Shown in pieces: positions 5,389 to 14,314 of a stretch of DNA of 15,279 nucleotides. The notes below the pieces were generated by a model. It worked only from the letters and a program-made list of their open reading frames with translations, did not search any database and was not told the origin of the DNA. Positions within the stretch are counted from its first letter, which is position 1, and each line of letters begins with the position of its first letter. The position numbers and the translations under genes are program-made. The DNA is from Clostridia bacterium (GTDB lineage Bacteria; Bacillota; Clostridia; UBA1381), in the NCBI GenBank assembly GCA_900770405.1, contig CAAGKL010000303.1:1-15279 (forward strand). The letters run 5' to 3'.

Positions 5389-6708
5389 ATGGCGCTTACT
5401 TTTAAAGGCGGGTTTCATATTCCCGACCACAAGACGCTGACGTGTGACAAGCCGATTCGCGCGCTTGACGGCGACAGCGTACATATTTTCCCGCTTAAGC
5501 AGCACATCGGTGCGCCGTTGGAGGCGAAGGTCGCTAAGGGCGACAGCGTAAAGGTCGGGCAGGTGCTCGCCGACACCGACGCCTTTGTTGCTACGCCGGT
5601 GCACAGCAGCATCTCCGGTACCGTCACGGACATCAGGCCTTATCTGCACCCGTCGGGCGAGAAGGTTATGTCGATTTTTGTTGAAAACGATTTCAAATAC
5701 GAAAAATGCGACAACATAAAGCCGTTTAACTACGCAAAAATGACTGTTGAGCAAATGCTTGCGGTTGTGCGTAATTCCGGCATTGTCGGAATGGGCGGTG
5801 CCGGCTTTCCGACGCACGTCAAGCTTGCGCCCCCGCCCGACAAAAAGGTCGACACGCTCATTATCAACGGCGCCGAGTGCGAGCCGTATATCACCGCCGA
5901 CCACAGGCGTATGCTGGAGATGCCGGACGATATTATCGACGGTATACATATTATAATGAAAATACTCGGACTCGACAAGGCATACATCGGCATTGAGACG
6001 AACAAAAAGGACGCTATCGACGTAATGCGCGAAAAAGCCGCAAAATGCGGCGACATAAAGGTCTGTCCGCTTAAGCCGAAATATCCGCAGGGGTCGGAAA
6101 AACAGCTGATTTATGCAATCACGAAAAGGTGCGTCCCGTCGGGCAAGCTCCCGGCGGACGTCGGTGCGGTTGTTGTCAACATTGACACCGCGGCGCAGAT
6201 CGCCGTGACCTTCCGCACCGGTATGCCGCTTATTAAGCGCATCGTCACGGTCTCGGGCGATTGCATAGCCGAGCCGGCAAACTTTGAGGTTTACACCGGC
6301 GTGACCTTTGATTATCTTATAAAAAATGCCGGTGGTCTTACCTCCGACGTGAAAAAAATCGTTATGGGCGGTCCGATGATGGGCATTGCGCAGTTTTCGC
6401 TCGATGCACCGGTCGTAAAAACCACCTCGTCAATCCTCGCCCTTTCTGACGAGGGCGGCAACTATGACAGCTACTCTCCGTGCATTCGCTGCGGAAAATG
6501 CGTCGACAGATGCCCGATGCGGCTCTCGCCGATGTACCTGAGCCAGTATGCGCTGGAGGGAAACCTTGAAATGGCGGAAAAGTACAGAATACTTGACTGT
6601 ATGGAGTGCGGTATGTGCTCGTACATCTGCCCGGGCAAGCAAAACCAGCTGCACAATATTCGCATTGCGAAACAGAAAATTCTCGAAAACAGGAGGAAGA
6701 AAAAATGA
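5389..6708 (+). CDS. rnfC: Rnf complex subunit RnfC
   Basis: A 439-residue peripheral subunit of the ferredoxin:NAD+ oxidoreductase, the part that meets NAD(H). It opens FKGGFHIPDHK, as the family does, followed by a biotinyl-like hammerhead region (KQHIGAPLEAKVAKGDSVKVGQ). The Gly-rich nucleotide-binding motif GMGGAGFPT is at 134-142 and the INGAECEPYITADHR block follows. Near the C-terminus are two 4Fe-4S motifs: C365, C368, C371 and C375, then C404, C407, C410 and C414. The end is short and basic (RRKKK), so this is the compact form without the long Ala/Lys-rich tail of proteobacterial RnfC. ATG 5389 lies behind AAAGGAAG (5373-5380). Its TGA overlaps the rnfD ATG by four bases (ATGA), and an AGGAGG inside its last codons serves rnfD. 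Confidence 0.96.
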   Translation: MALTFKGGFHIPDHKTLTCDKPIRALDGDSVHIFPLKQHIGAPLEAKVAKGDSVKVGQVLADTDAFVATPVHSSISGTVTDIRPYLHPSGEKVMSIFVENDFKYEKCDNIKPFNYAKMTVEQMLAVVRNSGIVGMGGAGFPTHVKLAPPPDKKVDTLIINGAECEPYITADHRRMLEMPDDIIDGIHIIMKILGLDKAYIGIETNKKDAIDVMREKAAKCGDIKVCPLKPKYPQGSEKQLIYAITKRCVPSGKLPADVGAVVVNIDTAAQIAVTFRTGMPLIKRIVTVSGDCIAEPANFEVYTGVTFDYLIKNAGGLTSDVKKIVMGGPMMGIAQFSLDAPVVKTTSSILALSDEGGNYDSYSPCIRCGKCVDRCPMRLSPMYLSQYALEGNLEMAEKYRILDCMECGMCSYICPGKQNQLHNIRIAKQKILENRRKKK

Positions 6709-7676
6709 ACAAGCTGATAGTTTCTTCATCTCCGCACATACACGAGCGCGAGACGATTTCCTCCATAATGAGCGACGTCATAATTGCGCTTGTGCCGGCG
6801 GCGCTTATGGGTGTCTACACCTTCGGCTATCGCGCGGCGGTGGTGATTTTGACGGCGGTTGCGGCGTGCGTCGCGACGGAATTTTTCTATGAAAAGCTGA
6901 CGAAAAGGCGCATCACGATAGGCGATATGTCGGCGGTGGTTACCGGGCTTCTGCTCGGGCTCAACCTGCCGGTCACAATCCCGCTTTATATGACGGTAAT
7001 TGGCTCGGTGTTTGCAATTGCGGTTGTAAAGCAGCTCTACGGCGGGCTTGGTAAAAACTTTATGAACCCGGCGCTTGCGGCACGGTGCTTTATGCTGATT
7101 GCCTGGGCGGGGGTGATGACGAGCTTCACAAACCCCGGCGCGGGCTATGGCGCGGACGCAATTTCGCAGGCGACGCCGCTTGCCATTTTGAAAGGCACAT
7201 CGGAGGGGGCATTGCCAAGCCTGCGTGACGCATTTTTCGGCTTGAAAGCCGGAACAATCGGCGAAACCTCGGGGGTGATGTTGCTGCTCGGCGGCGCGTA
7301 TCTGCTGGTTAAGCGCGTTATCCGCTGGCACATCCCGGTATTTTACATAGCGAGCTTTGCGATTCTGACATACATTTTCGGCACGAATAACACGATAGGC
7401 TCGCAGCTGTACTACACAGCGCTTTCGGTCTGCTGCGGCGGTCTGTTTCTGGGCGCAATATTTATGGCGACCGATTACGTCACAACGCCGACTACCACCA
7501 AGGGTCAGATTATTTTCGCGGTCGGCTGCGGTGTGCTGACCTTCGTCATCCGCAAATTCGGCGGCTATCCGGAGGGCGTGTCCTTTTCGATAATTCTGAT
7601 GAACATTGCCTCGCCGCTGATTGACAGATACACAAGGCGCAGGGCGTTCGGGGAGGTGAGCACCAATGCAAGGTAA
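6705..7676 (+). CDS. rnfD: Rnf complex membrane subunit RnfD
   Basis: A 323-residue integral membrane protein of the NqrB/RnfD family. ATG 6705 overlaps the rnfC stop and follows AGGAGG at 6691-6696; longer upstream reading lies inside rnfC and is not real. It starts NKLIVSSSPHIHERETISSIMSDVIIALVPA, as clostridial members do, and has about nine to ten hydrophobic segments. Thr157 in AISQATPLA fits the S-x-A-T site where FMN is bound covalently by phosphoester, as in RnfD and NqrB. GKNFMNPALAARCF (116-129) and FMATDYVTTPTT (253-264) are further conserved blocks. RnfD carries electrons across the membrane and takes part in Na+ or H+ transport. It overlaps rnfG by 11 bases. Confidence 0.95.
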   Translation: MNKLIVSSSPHIHERETISSIMSDVIIALVPAALMGVYTFGYRAAVVILTAVAACVATEFFYEKLTKRRITIGDMSAVVTGLLLGLNLPVTIPLYMTVIGSVFAIAVVKQLYGGLGKNFMNPALAARCFMLIAWAGVMTSFTNPGAGYGADAISQATPLAILKGTSEGALPSLRDAFFGLKAGTIGETSGVMLLLGGAYLLVKRVIRWHIPVFYIASFAILTYIFGTNNTIGSQLYYTALSVCCGGLFLGAIFMATDYVTTPTTTKGQIIFAVGCGVLTFVIRKFGGYPEGVSFSIILMNIASPLIDRYTRRRAFGEVSTNAR

Positions 7677-8229
7677 GGACATCAAGGAAATATTGAAAAT
7701 CGGCGTGATTTTGTGCCTGATTACATCGGTATCCGCCGGTATTCTGGCGGCGGTGAACTCAGCCACCGCGCCGGTCATTGCGCGCAACGAGGAGCAAAAA
7801 CGTAGCGAGGCAATGCGCGCGGTGCTGCCCGATGCGGCGGATTTTGAGCAGGTGGAGTATTCGGGCGAGGGCTCAAGCGTTACCGCGGTTTATGACGCCG
7901 GCGATGCGGGGCACGTTGTGCTGTGCGAGCCGAAGGGCTACGGCGGGGCGATTTCGCTTGTTGTCGGCATAGACAAGGACAACGCCGTGCGTGCAATCGA
8001 CATCACCGGGCAGTCGGAAACCCCGGGACTCGGTGCGAACTGCGTGCGCGAGGATTTTAAGGCGCAGTTTGCGGGTAAAAAGCTCGGAATTTCGGTTGTA
8101 AAGCGCAATGCGAAGGATAACGAAATCGATGCGATTTCCTCTGCGACGATTACCTCGAAGGCAGTGACAAAGGGCGTGAACGACGCTCTGGAGGCTGTGG
8201 AAAGTTTTCCGATAGAGGGGGATAAATGA
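7666..8229 (+). CDS. rnfG: Rnf complex flavoprotein subunit RnfG
   Basis: A 187-residue subunit with one N-terminal membrane anchor (about residues 11-31) and an extracytoplasmic FMN-binding domain. The block ITGQSETPGLGANC (112-125) and the site DAISSATITSKAVT are family hallmarks; Thr161 in SSAT is the expected covalent FMN residue. The start at ATG 7666 follows GGGAGG (7651-7656), inside the end of rnfD. The stop TGA overlaps the rnfE start. FMN on this subunit links the gene functionally to ribF further downstream in the window. Confidence 0.95.
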   Translation: MQGKDIKEILKIGVILCLITSVSAGILAAVNSATAPVIARNEEQKRSEAMRAVLPDAADFEQVEYSGEGSSVTAVYDAGDAGHVVLCEPKGYGGAISLVVGIDKDNAVRAIDITGQSETPGLGANCVREDFKAQFAGKKLGISVVKRNAKDNEIDAISSATITSKAVTKGVNDALEAVESFPIEGDK

Positions 8230-8834
8230 TGAAAAAAAGTAAAATATTTTTAAACGGACTTATATTTGAAAACCCCACCTTTGTGCAGCTTTTGGGTATG
8301 TGCCCGACGCTCGCAACGACAACAAGCGTCAAAAACGGCGTCGGAATGGGACTCTCGGCAACAGCTGTGCTGGTGCTGTCAAATATACTGATTTCGCTTT
8401 TGCGCAAGGTTATACCCGAAAAGGTGCGCATTGCGGCGTACATAGTGATTATCGCGGCATTCGTGACGATTGTCGAGATGTGTCTCGACGCGTATGTGCC
8501 GGAAATTGCCGAACAGCTCGGAATTTTCATTCCGCTGATTGTTGTAAACTGCATAATTCTCGCCCGCGCGGAGGCGTTCGCATCGAAAAACGGCGTGGTG
8601 AGCTCAATGCTTGACGGGCTCGGAATGGGACTGGGCTTTACCTGCGCGCTGACGATTATCTCGACGGTCCGCGAATTTTTCGGCTCGGGCTCTATCCTCG
8701 GCATACAGATTTACGGCAAGACGATTTCGCCGATGGCGATTATCGGTATGCCGCCGGGCGGATTTATCGTGCTGGGTATGCTTATTGCGCTGATTAATTA
8801 CCTTGTTTCGCGCAGAAAGGCTGGTGCAAAATGA
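8229..8834 (+). CDS. rnfE: Rnf complex membrane subunit RnfE
   Basis: A 201-residue integral membrane protein. Two ATG codons stand in tandem (8226 and 8229). I chose 8229 because it gives the usual MKKSKIFLNGL start and eight bases after GAGGGG (8215-8220); using 8226 would add one Met. RnfE is told from its paralogue RnfA by LNGLIFENPTFVQLLGMCPTLATT near the N-terminus and FIPLIVVNCIILARAEAFAS in the middle. It has about six membrane segments. RnfE and RnfA pack with opposite topology and are thought to hold a 2Fe-2S cluster between conserved Cys of both; the Cys in GMCPT and VNCII are the ones expected. Its TGA overlaps the rnfA ATG. Confidence 0.95.
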   Translation: MKKSKIFLNGLIFENPTFVQLLGMCPTLATTTSVKNGVGMGLSATAVLVLSNILISLLRKVIPEKVRIAAYIVIIAAFVTIVEMCLDAYVPEIAEQLGIFIPLIVVNCIILARAEAFASKNGVVSSMLDGLGMGLGFTCALTIISTVREFFGSGSILGIQIYGKTISPMAIIGMPPGGFIVLGMLIALINYLVSRRKAGAK

Positions 8835-9412
8835 TATTGAAGGTTATTTCGGTCATAATTGCGGCGCTTTTTACAGAAAATTTTGTAATGGTCAAATTTT
8901 TGGGCATCTGCCCGTTTCTGGGCGTGTCGAAAAAAACGGAAACGGCAGTGGGAATGGGGCTTGCGGTAACGTTCGTAATGGCGATTGCGTCGGCGTGCAC
9001 TTGGGCTGTGAACGAATTTCTGCTGGTGAGGTTCAAGCTTGAATATTTGCAAACGATTGTGTTCATTCTGATAATTGCCGGACTTGTTCAGTTTGTGGAA
9101 ATGTTTGTCAAAAAGACGCTTCCCGCGCTCTACAGTGCGCTCGGAATATATCTGCCGCTTATCACGACAAACTGCGCGGTGCTCGGTGTTGCGCTTTTGA
9201 ACGTGCAAAACGGCTACGGCTTTATGATGTCGATTATCTACGGAACCTTTGCCGCGCTGGGCTTTTCGCTGGCGATTGTGCTGTTTTCCGGCGTGCGCGA
9301 ATTCATTGATGAGCGCGGAGTGCCGGAGGCGTTTCGCGGATTTCCGATTGCGCTTGTGAGCGCAGGGCTGATGGCGATTGCGTTCACCGGCTTTTCGGGC
9401 TTTTCGATTTGA
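8831..9412 (+). CDS. rnfA: Rnf complex membrane subunit RnfA
   Basis: A 193-residue integral membrane protein, paralogous to RnfE. It shows the RnfA pattern TENFVMVKFLGICPFLGVSKK at 15-35 and IYLPLITTNCAVLGVALLN in the middle, with the Cys of GICPF and TNCAV placed as expected for the cluster shared with RnfE. About six membrane segments. ATG 8831 shares ATGA with the rnfE stop; AGAAAGG (8814-8820) is the likely ribosome binding site. rnfB follows after 21 bases behind a strong GGGGAGGAG. Confidence 0.95.
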   Translation: MILKVISVIIAALFTENFVMVKFLGICPFLGVSKKTETAVGMGLAVTFVMAIASACTWAVNEFLLVRFKLEYLQTIVFILIIAGLVQFVEMFVKKTLPALYSALGIYLPLITTNCAVLGVALLNVQNGYGFMMSIIYGTFAALGFSLAIVLFSGVREFIDERGVPEAFRGFPIALVSAGLMAIAFTGFSGFSI

Positions 9413-9433
9413 TGCAGGGGGAGGAGAACGAAG

Positions 9434-10228
9434 ATGAGTGGAATATTACTTCCGGTTCTGATTGTGGGCGGCTGCGGGCTGCTGTTCGGGTGTCTGCTCG
9501 CCTTTGCGTCGGTTATTTTCAATGTCGCAAAGGACGACAGGATTGAACGGATTGAGGAGGCGCTGCCGGGCGCAAACTGTGGTGCGTGCGGGTTTGCGGG
9601 CTGCGCGGCGTATGCGGCGGCGGTTGTGGAAAATGACGCGCCGGTGTCCTGCTGCAGCGTGGGCAAAGACCCGGTTGCAAGGAAGATTGCGCATATTATG
9701 GGCAAAAAGGCGGAGAAGGTTGAGCCGAGGGTGGCGCGGATTTTGTGCGCCGGAAAATGCGGCATCGCCGAGGATAAATACGAGTATTCCGGCATTTCCG
9801 ACTGCGCCTCGGCGGCAAGACTTGCCGGCGGAGCGAAGGTCTGTCCGAACGGCTGTCTCGGATTGGGAAGCTGTGTGAGGGCGTGCAAATTCGGCGCGAT
9901 GTATATTTGCGACGGCGTTGCAAGGGTGGACGAGTCGAAGTGCACCGCGTGCGGAATGTGCTTGAAAGCGTGCCCGAAGCATATCATCGAGCTTGTGCCG
10001 CTCGATAATAAGGTGTGGGTACCCTGCTCGAGCGTTGACAAGGGCGCGGACACGAACAAATATTGCCGGGTAGGCTGTATCGGCTGCAAAATCTGCGAAA
10101 AATCCTGCCCGACCGATGCGATTAAGGTCGAGGAAAATCACGCCGTGATTGACTACGACAAGTGCATCGGCTGCGGAATTTGCGCGGATAAATGCCCGAA
10201 AAAGCTCATACATAAGTCAAAAGCATAA
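9434..10228 (+). CDS. rnfB: Rnf complex iron-sulfur subunit RnfB
   Basis: A 264-residue subunit that takes electrons from ferredoxin. One N-terminal membrane helix (about 4-29) is followed by the Fe-S domain ANCGACGFAGC with C49, C52, C57 and C73 or C74. A middle part carries C105, C109, C124, C137, C141, C147 and C151, including GCLGLGSCVRAC. Three ferredoxin-like 4Fe-4S motifs complete it: C170/173/176/180, C215/218/221/225 and C244/247/250/254. This Cys-rich layout with several clusters is usual for clostridial RnfB. It is the last gene of the operon and is followed at once by a terminator. Together with C, D, G, E and A it completes a full Rnf set in the order known from Clostridium and Acetobacterium. 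Confidence 0.96.
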   Translation: MSGILLPVLIVGGCGLLFGCLLAFASVIFNVAKDDRIERIEEALPGANCGACGFAGCAAYAAAVVENDAPVSCCSVGKDPVARKIAHIMGKKAEKVEPRVARILCAGKCGIAEDKYEYSGISDCASAARLAGGAKVCPNGCLGLGSCVRACKFGAMYICDGVARVDESKCTACGMCLKACPKHIIELVPLDNKVWVPCSSVDKGADTNKYCRVGCIGCKICEKSCPTDAIKVEENHAVIDYDKCIGCGICADKCPKKLIHKSKA

Positions 10229-10230
10229 CA

Positions 10231-10259
10231 GAAATGCGGCAAAATGCCGCATTTCTTTT
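10231..10259 (+). terminator. Rho-independent terminator of the rnf operon
   Basis: GAAATGCGGC (10231-10240) pairs perfectly with GCCGCATTTC (10246-10255) over an AAAAT loop, followed by TTTT. It begins two bases after the rnfB stop codon. Confidence 0.9.
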
Positions 10260-10278
10260 CATATTGTGTCGTTCGCAC

Positions 10279-10307
10279 TTGACAATATTTTAATTTTTGT
10301 ATATAAT
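10279..10307 (+). promoter_or_regulatory. Consensus sigma-A promoter of the alaS operon
   Basis: A perfect TTGACA (10279-10284), a 17-base spacer and a perfect TATAAT (10302-10307). The start should be near 10314, so the leader is only about 47 bases. That is too short for a T-box riboswitch. Confidence 0.88.
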
Positions 10308-10360
10308 TATTAAGATATATTGGCATTTTATGCGCAAATTATTTTTAAGGAGCATACAAA

Positions 10361-12994
10361 ATGGAGAAATTGGGTGTAAATGAAATTCGTGAAAAGTTTT
10401 TAAGCTTTTTTGAGAGCAAGGGTTGTCTGCGGCTTGACAGCTTTTCGCTCGTGCCGAAAAATGACGCGAGCCTGCTTTTGATAAATTCCGGTATGGCGCC
10501 GCTCAAGCCGTGGTTCACCGGCGCGCAGACGCCGCCGAGAAAAAGAGTCACCACCTGTCAGAAGTGCATTAGAACGCCCGATATTGAAAATGTCGGCAAA
10601 ACCGCACGCCACGGCACATTTTTTGAGATGCTCGGCAACTTCTCCTTCGGCGATTACTTTAAGCACGAGGCAATCAGCTGGGCATGGGAATTTCTGACCG
10701 AGGTAATCGGTCTTTCGGCCGAGGATTTGTGGATTACTGTCTATGAAGAGGATGATGAGGCGCGCGACATCTGGGTCAACGAGATCGGCGTTAAGCCCGA
10801 GAGAGTTGTGAAGATGGGCAAGGAGGACAATTTCTGGGAGCACGGCACAGGTCCGTGCGGCCCTTGCTCGGAAATTCACGTTGACCGCGGCGCGGCATAC
10901 GGCTGCGGCAAGCCCGACTGCAAAATCGGCTGCGACTGCGACCGTTTTATGGAGGTATGGAATCTCGTATTCACGCAGTTTGACAAGGACGAGGACGGAA
11001 ATTATAACCGCCTACCCAACCCGAACATCGACACGGGTATGGGACTTGAAAGACTGGCAGCGGTCGTGCAGGGTGTGGACAACCTTTTTGAGGTCGACAC
11101 AGTGCGCAATATTATGAAGAAAATTTCTTCGTTTGCCGGCATAAACTATCACGATGACGAAAAAAAGGACATTTCGCTGCGCGTTATCACCGACCACATC
11201 AGAAGCACGGTTATGATGGTGTCCGACGGCGTTATTCCGTCGAATGAGGGCAGGGGCTACGTTCTCAGGCGGCTTTTGCGCCGCGCTGCGCGTCACGGCA
11301 GACTGCTCGGTATAAAGGAGGAATTCCTATACAAGGTGGCGGACACCGTTATTGACGAGTCCGCATCGGGCTATCCCGAGCTTGTAGAAAAGCGCGAATA
11401 TATTAAGAAGATTATCAAAATCGAGGAAGAGCGCTTTGCGGCTACGCTCGACAAGGGGCTTGCGATTCTGAATGACTATATTGCTGACGCGAAAAAGGCG
11501 GGCAAGGACACACTCAACGGCAGTGAGGCGTTCAAACTCAACGACACCTACGGCTTCCCGATTGACCTCACGATTGAGCTTTGCGCTGAGGGCGGTCTCG
11601 GCGTCGATATGGACGGCTACAAGGCAGAGCTTGAAAAGCAGAAAAGCACCGCAAGAGCGGCGAGAAAGGACGGCTCGAGCTGGGACGGGCTCGATAACTA
11701 CAGCTTTGAGGGAGCAAAGGCAACGGAATTTGTCGGCTATGACAGCCTTGAGGCTGAATGTGAGGTTGTCGGTCTTGCATCGGAGGGTGAGATTTGCTCG
11801 GTTATTAACGCTGACAGCGGCATTATGGCTGTGGACAAAACGCCGTTTTACGCTCAGATGGGCGGTCAGGCGGGCGACATCGGCTCGGTATGGAAGAACG
11901 GCGAAAAGGTCGCACGCATTGTAAATACAACCAAAAACGGCGACGGAATTTATCTGCACGAAATCGCGGCGACCGGCGAAATCTCCTGCGGCGACAAGCT
12001 TGTGCTTAAGGTCTGCCGCAAAAACCGCCTTGCGATTTCACGAAATCACTCGGCGACACACCTTCTGCACCGCGCGCTCAAGGACACGCTCGGCGCGCAC
12101 GTTGCTCAGGCGGGCTCGGAGGTTACGGCGAAGCATCTGCGTTTTGACTTCTCACATTTTGAGGCTATGACGCCCGAGCAGCTTGCGGAGGTTGAGAAGA
12201 AGGTCAACGAGGCAATTCTGGACGCTATGCCGATAACGGTGCGGGAGCTGCCGATTGCCGAGGCGAAAAAGCTCGGTGCAGCGGCGCAGTTCGGCGAGAA
12301 ATACGGCGAAGTGGTGCGTGTTGTTTCGATGGGCGATTATTCGGTCGAGTTCTGCGGCGGAACGCATCTTTCAAATACCGCACAGGCGGGACTTTTCAAA
12401 ATCCTGTCCGAGGCGGGCGTTGCTGCGGGCACACGCCGAATTGAGGCTGTGACCGGCGAGGGCGTGCTTTCCTACATCGCGGAGAAGGACGCGCTTATCG
12501 AAAGCTGCGCAAGGGCGCTCAAGACCAACCTTGTCGGCGAGATTGACAAGAAAGCGGAGGCGCTCTATAACGAAAACAGAGAGAATGTCAGAAAGCTCGA
12601 GGCGCTGAACGCAAAGCTTGCGGGCAGCAAGGCTGATGAGATTTTGGCGGGTGCATTTGATGCTGCGGGAGTCAGGATTGCGGTCGGCAGAGCGGATGGG
12701 CTTTCGGTGCCGGATCTGCGCACGCTCGGTGACAAGCTTAAAAACAGCCCCGATTGCGATGCGGCGGTGCTGGCGTCGGTAACCGATGGCAAGCTGATGT
12801 TCCTGGCAACTGCGTCCAAGGATGCGGTGGCAAAAGGCGTGCATGCTGGCGGAATTATAAAGGAAATAACGAAAATTGCCGGCGGCTCGGGCGGCGGCAA
12901 GCCCGATATGGCGCAGGGCGGAGGCAAGGATATATCCAAGGCGGACGATGCGCTCGGCGCAGTGCGTGCGGTAGTTGAAAATCAGGTAGGGTAA
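10361..12994 (+). CDS. alaS: Alanyl-tRNA synthetase
   Basis: An 877-residue class II synthetase of normal length that charges tRNA-Ala. The N-terminus is canonical (VNEIREKFLSFFESKGC, then SLLLINSGMAPLKPWF). The catalytic domain has RHGTFFEMLGNFSFGDYFK (motif 2 region) and TGMGLERLAAVVQG (motif 3). A Cys-rich insert around YGCGKPDCKIGCDCDRF is seen in many Firmicute members. LNDTYGFPIDLT is near residue 395. The editing domain has its zinc ligands H563 and H567 (HSATH) and C665 and H669 (CGGTH). The C-terminal domain ends with GGSGGGKPDMAQGGGKD, the oligomerisation and tRNA-elbow part. ATG 10361 lies behind AAGGAG (10347-10352). The last A of its TAA is the first base of the truB ATG. Confidence 0.98.
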   Translation: MEKLGVNEIREKFLSFFESKGCLRLDSFSLVPKNDASLLLINSGMAPLKPWFTGAQTPPRKRVTTCQKCIRTPDIENVGKTARHGTFFEMLGNFSFGDYFKHEAISWAWEFLTEVIGLSAEDLWITVYEEDDEARDIWVNEIGVKPERVVKMGKEDNFWEHGTGPCGPCSEIHVDRGAAYGCGKPDCKIGCDCDRFMEVWNLVFTQFDKDEDGNYNRLPNPNIDTGMGLERLAAVVQGVDNLFEVDTVRNIMKKISSFAGINYHDDEKKDISLRVITDHIRSTVMMVSDGVIPSNEGRGYVLRRLLRRAARHGRLLGIKEEFLYKVADTVIDESASGYPELVEKREYIKKIIKIEEERFAATLDKGLAILNDYIADAKKAGKDTLNGSEAFKLNDTYGFPIDLTIELCAEGGLGVDMDGYKAELEKQKSTARAARKDGSSWDGLDNYSFEGAKATEFVGYDSLEAECEVVGLASEGEICSVINADSGIMAVDKTPFYAQMGGQAGDIGSVWKNGEKVARIVNTTKNGDGIYLHEIAATGEISCGDKLVLKVCRKNRLAISRNHSATHLLHRALKDTLGAHVAQAGSEVTAKHLRFDFSHFEAMTPEQLAEVEKKVNEAILDAMPITVRELPIAEAKKLGAAAQFGEKYGEVVRVVSMGDYSVEFCGGTHLSNTAQAGLFKILSEAGVAAGTRRIEAVTGEGVLSYIAEKDALIESCARALKTNLVGEIDKKAEALYNENRENVRKLEALNAKLAGSKADEILAGAFDAAGVRIAVGRADGLSVPDLRTLGDKLKNSPDCDAAVLASVTDGKLMFLATASKDAVAKGVHAGGIIKEITKIAGGSGGGKPDMAQGGGKDISKADDALGAVRAVVENQVG

Positions 12995-13872
12995 TGAACG
13001 GAATTATTCTGATAGATAAGCCGCAGGGCAAAACCTCGCACGATATGGTCTATTTTGTGCGGCGGCTCTGCGGCATAAGAAAGGTCGGGCATACAGGCAC
13101 GCTCGACCCCGACGCGACCGGCGTTCTGCCGGTCTGCATCGGCAAGGCGACAAAGGTGTGCGATATGCTGACCGTGAGCGACAAGGAGTATATCGCGGAA
13201 ATTGCGTTCGGTGCGACAACCGATACACAGGACGCGTCCGGACAGGTGCTCAAAAGTCGCGCCGTGACGGCGGACGAGAACGAAATACGCGATGCGATAG
13301 AGCATTTCAAAGGCGAAATCAAGCAGATTCCGCCTATGTTTTCTGCCATAAAACAGAACGGCAGAAAGCTCTGCGATCTCGCAAGACAGGGCATTACCGT
13401 CGAGCGCAATCCGCGCAGAATTACGGTGTATGAAACAGAAATTCTCGGCATTAATATGGTGGAGAAAACGGCGCGTTTTCGGGTGAGCTGCTCAAAGGGG
13501 ACGTATATCCGCACGCTGTGCGAGGATATAGGCGAGTATCTGGGCTGCGGCGCGCATATGAAATCGCTGCGGCGCACGAAAAGCGGCGGCTTTGATATAT
13601 CGCAGTGCCGCACGCGCGAGGAGCTCGAGAGCCTTGCCGCGGACGGGCGCATAGCAGAGGTGATTATTGCGGCTGATGAGGTTTTTTCTATGCTCGGTAA
13701 GATAGTTTTGGAGGATTTGCAGGTATCAAAGCTCAAAAACGGCGTAAGAATAAAGCGCAGAGACGTAAGCGACGGTGCGCGCTATCGCGTGTATTCACCG
13801 GAGGGCGAATTTCTTTCGGTCGCCCGCGCGGAGAACGGCGAGCTTGTGAGCGAAAAATCCTTCTGGAGTTGA
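12994..13872 (+). CDS. truB: tRNA pseudouridine-55 synthase TruB
   Basis: A 292-residue enzyme that makes pseudouridine 55 in the T-loop of tRNAs. It starts GIILIDKPQGKTSHDMV, and the catalytic Asp38 lies in HTGTLDPDATGVLP. KEYIAEIAFGATTDTQDASG, IKQIPPMFSAIKQNGRKL and RFRVSCSKGTYIRTLCEDIG are the further conserved blocks. The C-terminal part (about 230-292) is the small PUA-like domain. ATG 12994 overlaps the alaS stop by one base, so it is probably translated by coupling. In many Firmicutes truB is followed by ribF, as here; the next start codon is seven bases after the stop. Confidence 0.97.
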   Translation: MNGIILIDKPQGKTSHDMVYFVRRLCGIRKVGHTGTLDPDATGVLPVCIGKATKVCDMLTVSDKEYIAEIAFGATTDTQDASGQVLKSRAVTADENEIRDAIEHFKGEIKQIPPMFSAIKQNGRKLCDLARQGITVERNPRRITVYETEILGINMVEKTARFRVSCSKGTYIRTLCEDIGEYLGCGAHMKSLRRTKSGGFDISQCRTREELESLAADGRIAEVIIAADEVFSMLGKIVLEDLQVSKLKNGVRIKRRDVSDGARYRVYSPEGEFLSVARAENGELVSEKSFWS

Positions 13873-13879
13873 TTTTGCG

Positions 13880-14314
13880 GTGAAAATATACAGAACAGGC
13901 GATAAAATCGAATATCCGTCCGCGTGCGTCGCGCTGGGCGATTTTGACGGTATGCACAGGGGGCATATGCGGATTTTTGAGCGGGCGTCGGACGCGGAAA
14001 GCTTCGGCGCACTGCTTTTTGCGGAAAATACAAAGGCCGCGCCTGAGATTACGCCGCTTGACGAAAAGCTGCGTATTCTTGAAAAAATCGGCGCGGATTT
14101 TGCGTATATAGTGCATTTTGATACGGATTTCAAGGCGATGTCGGTGGAGAAATTTGCCGATTATCTGAGAAATATCGGCGCGGCGGGCGTGTGCGTGGGC
14201 TATGATTACCGCTGCGCGAGGGGCGCATCGGCGGACAGCCGCGTGCTCGGTGCGGCGCTTGCCGCGCGTGGAATGAAGATTACAGTCTGCGAGCCGGTGA
14301 CGGTGCGCGGCTAG
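13880..14314 (+). CDS. ribF: ribF 5' fragment: FAD synthetase domain up to the first TAG
   Basis: The first 144 residues of the interrupted frame, as a gene caller would report it. They hold the nucleotidyl-transferase fold with GDFDGMHRGH and the later block GVCVGYDYRCARGASAD (normally GxDFRFGxxxxGD). The fragment stops just before the SSTxIR motif, which takes part in ATP binding, so alone it is unlikely to be an active FMN adenylyltransferase. Confidence 0.6.
   Translation: MKIYRTGDKIEYPSACVALGDFDGMHRGHMRIFERASDAESFGALLFAENTKAAPEITPLDEKLRILEKIGADFAYIVHFDTDFKAMSVEKFADYLRNIGAAGVCVGYDYRCARGASADSRVLGAALAARGMKITVCEPVTVRG

Noticed and set aside
6726..7787. 353-codon antisense frame over rnfD
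   Set aside because: Low-complexity, Arg/His/Ala-rich translation typical of the shadow of a GC-rich coding strand; rnfD is unmistakable on the + strand.
9238..10089. 283-codon antisense frame over rnfA and rnfB
   Set aside because: Composition is that of a shadow frame (Pro/Ser/Ala-rich) and it overlaps two certain genes.
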